A DNA stretch of 7,235 nt from an uncultured Collinsella sp. (GTDB lineage Bacteria > Actinomycetota > Coriobacteriia > Coriobacteriales > Coriobacteriaceae), in contig CATYJC010000090.1 of the NCBI GenBank assembly GCA_958407555.1, forward strand, positions 1-7,235, read 5' to 3'. The notes below the pieces were generated by a model. It searched no databases and was not told where the DNA came from. It worked only from the letters and a program-made list of their open reading frames with translations. The position numbers were made by a program, and so were the translations under genes. Numbering within the stretch: position 1 is the stretch's first letter; each line of letters begins with the position of its first letter. Shown here in pieces: positions 5,920 through 7,235 of the stretch.

Positions 5920-7235
5920 ATGGCAGCAACGGATATCGAGCGCGGGCTTTCGACCGCCGAGGTCGAGGAGCGCATCGCCGCCGGTAAGATCAACCGCAAC
6001 ATGGAGCTTAAGACCAAATCGGTCAAAGAGCTCATCATCGAGAACCTCTGCACGCTGTTTAACTTGATCAACGCTGTCTTGGCGATTTTGGTGTTGCTGA
6101 CCGGATCGTTTAAGAACCTCACGTTCCTGTTCGTGGTGTTTTTGAATACCGCCATCGGCGTCATTCAGTCCATGCGTTCCAAGAAGATGGTCGATAAGCT
6201 TACGCTGCTGACCTCTAAGAAGGCCATCGCGGTGCGCGACGGTGCCGAGGTGGAGCTCGATCTGGACCAGATCGTGCTCGACGACATCATCCGCTTGGGG
6301 CGCGGTGACCAGATTCCGGCCGACGCCGTGGTGGTTTCGGGTGAGGCACTCGTGAACGAGAGCCTGCTGACGGGCGAGAGCGATCTCATCAAAAAGCAGC
6401 CCGGCTCCGAGCTCATGAGCGGCAGCTTTATCGACTCGGGCCTGCTGCGCGCCCGCGTGATCCATGTTGGCGCCGACAACTACGTGGCCAAGATCAACAA
6501 CGAGGCCAAGTACGTCAAAAAGGTCAATTCCGAGATCATGAATGCGCTCAACGCCATCGTGCGCTTTGCGAGCCTCATTATGATTCCGCTCGGCCTGGCG
6601 CTCTTTGCCTCGAGCGTGAGCGAGCTGTGGGATGCCGCCGGTACGCCGGGCGATAGCGCGCTTTCGTGGTGTTTTTCCGAGCTGCTTGCCGGTCGCGTGC
6701 CTTCGTCGGCGCTGCTGTCTACGGTGGGCGCTCTTTTGGGCATGATTCCGCAGGGCCTGGTGCTGCTGACTTCGTCGGTGCTTGCCATCGCCACGGTGCG
6801 TCTGGCGCGCCGCAAGGTACTCGCGCAGCAGCTCTACTGTATCGAGACGCTCGCGCGCGTCGACGTGCTGTGCCTGGACAAGACGGGCACCATTACCTCG
6901 GGCCGTATGGAGGTCGAGGGTACCTACCCGCTGCCTGTTGAGGGCGTTGGCTTTGGCGCGGACTCGGACGAGGCAGCTGTCCCCGTCGAGACCACGGTCC
7001 TCGATTTTGCGCTCGCCAACGTGGCGCGTGCCACCTCGGCAGACGCCAACGAGACCTGTCAGGCGCTGCTCAACTATTACGCTGACCGCCCGGTCGAGGT
7101 TTCCGAGCCGCTGGCGGTCATTCCGTTCTCTTCGTCCAAAAAGTGGAGCGGCGCCTCGTTTGCGCAGGGCTCCTATGTGATGGGCGCAGCGCAATTTGTG
7201 CTTTCGGAGCGCGTCTTTGCGCAGGTCGAGAATCG
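5920..7235 (+). CDS. P-type cation-transporting ATPase, CtpE-like (5' part, runs off the window)
   Basis: Membrane pump that moves a cation using an aspartyl-phosphate intermediate; 438 residues are visible of a family usually near 800. From the N-terminus: hydrophobic segments M1 (about 47-61) and M2 (66-84); actuator domain with GDQIPAD (129-135) and TGES (151-154); M3 (about 212-232) and M4 (about 263-290) with IPQGL (276-280); phosphorylation motif DKTGT (320-324, Asp320); and part of the nucleotide-binding domain with PFSSSKKWSGASF (402-414). There is no N-terminal heavy-metal-binding domain and no CPC motif in M4, arguing against a copper or zinc pump. The stretch from IPQGLVLLTS through CIETLARVDVLCLDKTGT resembles mycobacterial CtpE, reported as a calcium uptake ATPase; the ion here is not established. 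The start is uncertain: ATG 5920 has a weak GGGA 6 nt upstream, with in-frame ATG 5908 and GTG 5905 as alternatives. Confidence 0.92.
   Translation, partial: MAATDIERGLSTAEVEERIAAGKINRNMELKTKSVKELIIENLCTLFNLINAVLAILVLLTGSFKNLTFLFVVFLNTAIGVIQSMRSKKMVDKLTLLTSKKAIAVRDGAEVELDLDQIVLDDIIRLGRGDQIPADAVVVSGEALVNESLLTGESDLIKKQPGSELMSGSFIDSGLLRARVIHVGADNYVAKINNEAKYVKKVNSEIMNALNAIVRFASLIMIPLGLALFASSVSELWDAAGTPGDSALSWCFSELLAGRVPSSALLSTVGALLGMIPQGLVLLTSSVLAIATVRLARRKVLAQQLYCIETLARVDVLCLDKTGTITSGRMEVEGTYPLPVEGVGFGADSDEAAVPVETTVLDFALANVARATSADANETCQALLNYYADRPVEVSEPLAVIPFSSSKKWSGASFAQGSYVMGAAQFVLSERVFAQVEN

Noticed and set aside
5787..6164. 125-codon minus-strand open frame ending CWIRTNGLLLRRQTL
   Set aside because: Its C-terminus is the reverse complement of the tRNA-Arg gene, a well-known source of spurious protein predictions.
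5890..7194. 434-codon open frame on the minus strand
   Set aside because: It is the shadow of the P-type ATPase gene; the plus frame has DKTGT, TGES and membrane segments, while this one is rich in Arg, His and Gln without motifs.

Overview
The window carries an aromatic amino acid biosynthesis operon on the minus strand (about 70-5565). A divergent regulatory region follows, then a tRNA-Arg gene, and the first half of a P-type cation ATPase gene reads rightward off the end. High GC in coding sequence, short AT-rich intergenic DNA, good Shine-Dalgarno sites inside the operon and a possible leaderless start all fit a high-GC Gram-positive. Several enzymes carry motif variants I associate with Clostridia and Coriobacteriia (for example GQSHS in chorismate synthase). 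My best guess is a Collinsella-like coriobacterium, but this is recognition from memory, not a search result.

The operon is transcribed right to left: DAHP synthase type I-beta (aroF-type, 4543-5565), prephenate dehydrogenase (tyrA, 3625-4539), 3-dehydroquinate synthase (aroB, 2482-3588), EPSP synthase (aroA, 1169-2488) and chorismate synthase (aroC, 70-1167). Junctions are 3 nt, 36 nt, a 7-nt overlap and 1 nt, so it is almost certainly one mRNA with translational coupling. It covers the first, second, sixth and seventh steps of the shikimate pathway plus the tyrosine branch. Dehydroquinase, shikimate dehydrogenase, shikimate kinase and prephenate dehydratase are not in the window. The operon may continue beyond the left edge, because the 69 bp after aroC hold an inverted repeat but no convincing terminator.

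The most interesting part is the aro leader (about 5562-5680). Reading leftward it holds a 7-bp dyad that could be an operator, a -10-like hexamer, a 24-codon upstream ORF and a terminator-like hairpin. The upstream ORF starts about where transcription would start and ends in an ATGA overlap with the DAHP synthase start. The hairpin lies inside it. No room for a promoter remains between hairpin and gene, so if the hairpin terminates, transcripts entering the operon must read through it. This suggests attenuation, on top of likely allosteric control of the DAHP synthase through its N-terminal domain.

Rightward from the same region, a good sigma-70-type promoter drives tRNA-Arg(CCG), which is followed by a strong hairpin plus U-run. 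The ATPase gene starts only about 30 bp after that terminator and has no evident promoter of its own. It belongs to the group I associate with mycobacterial CtpE and is cut by the window edge after the phosphorylation site and part of the nucleotide-binding domain. I saw no rRNA, CRISPR array, insertion sequence or phage gene.
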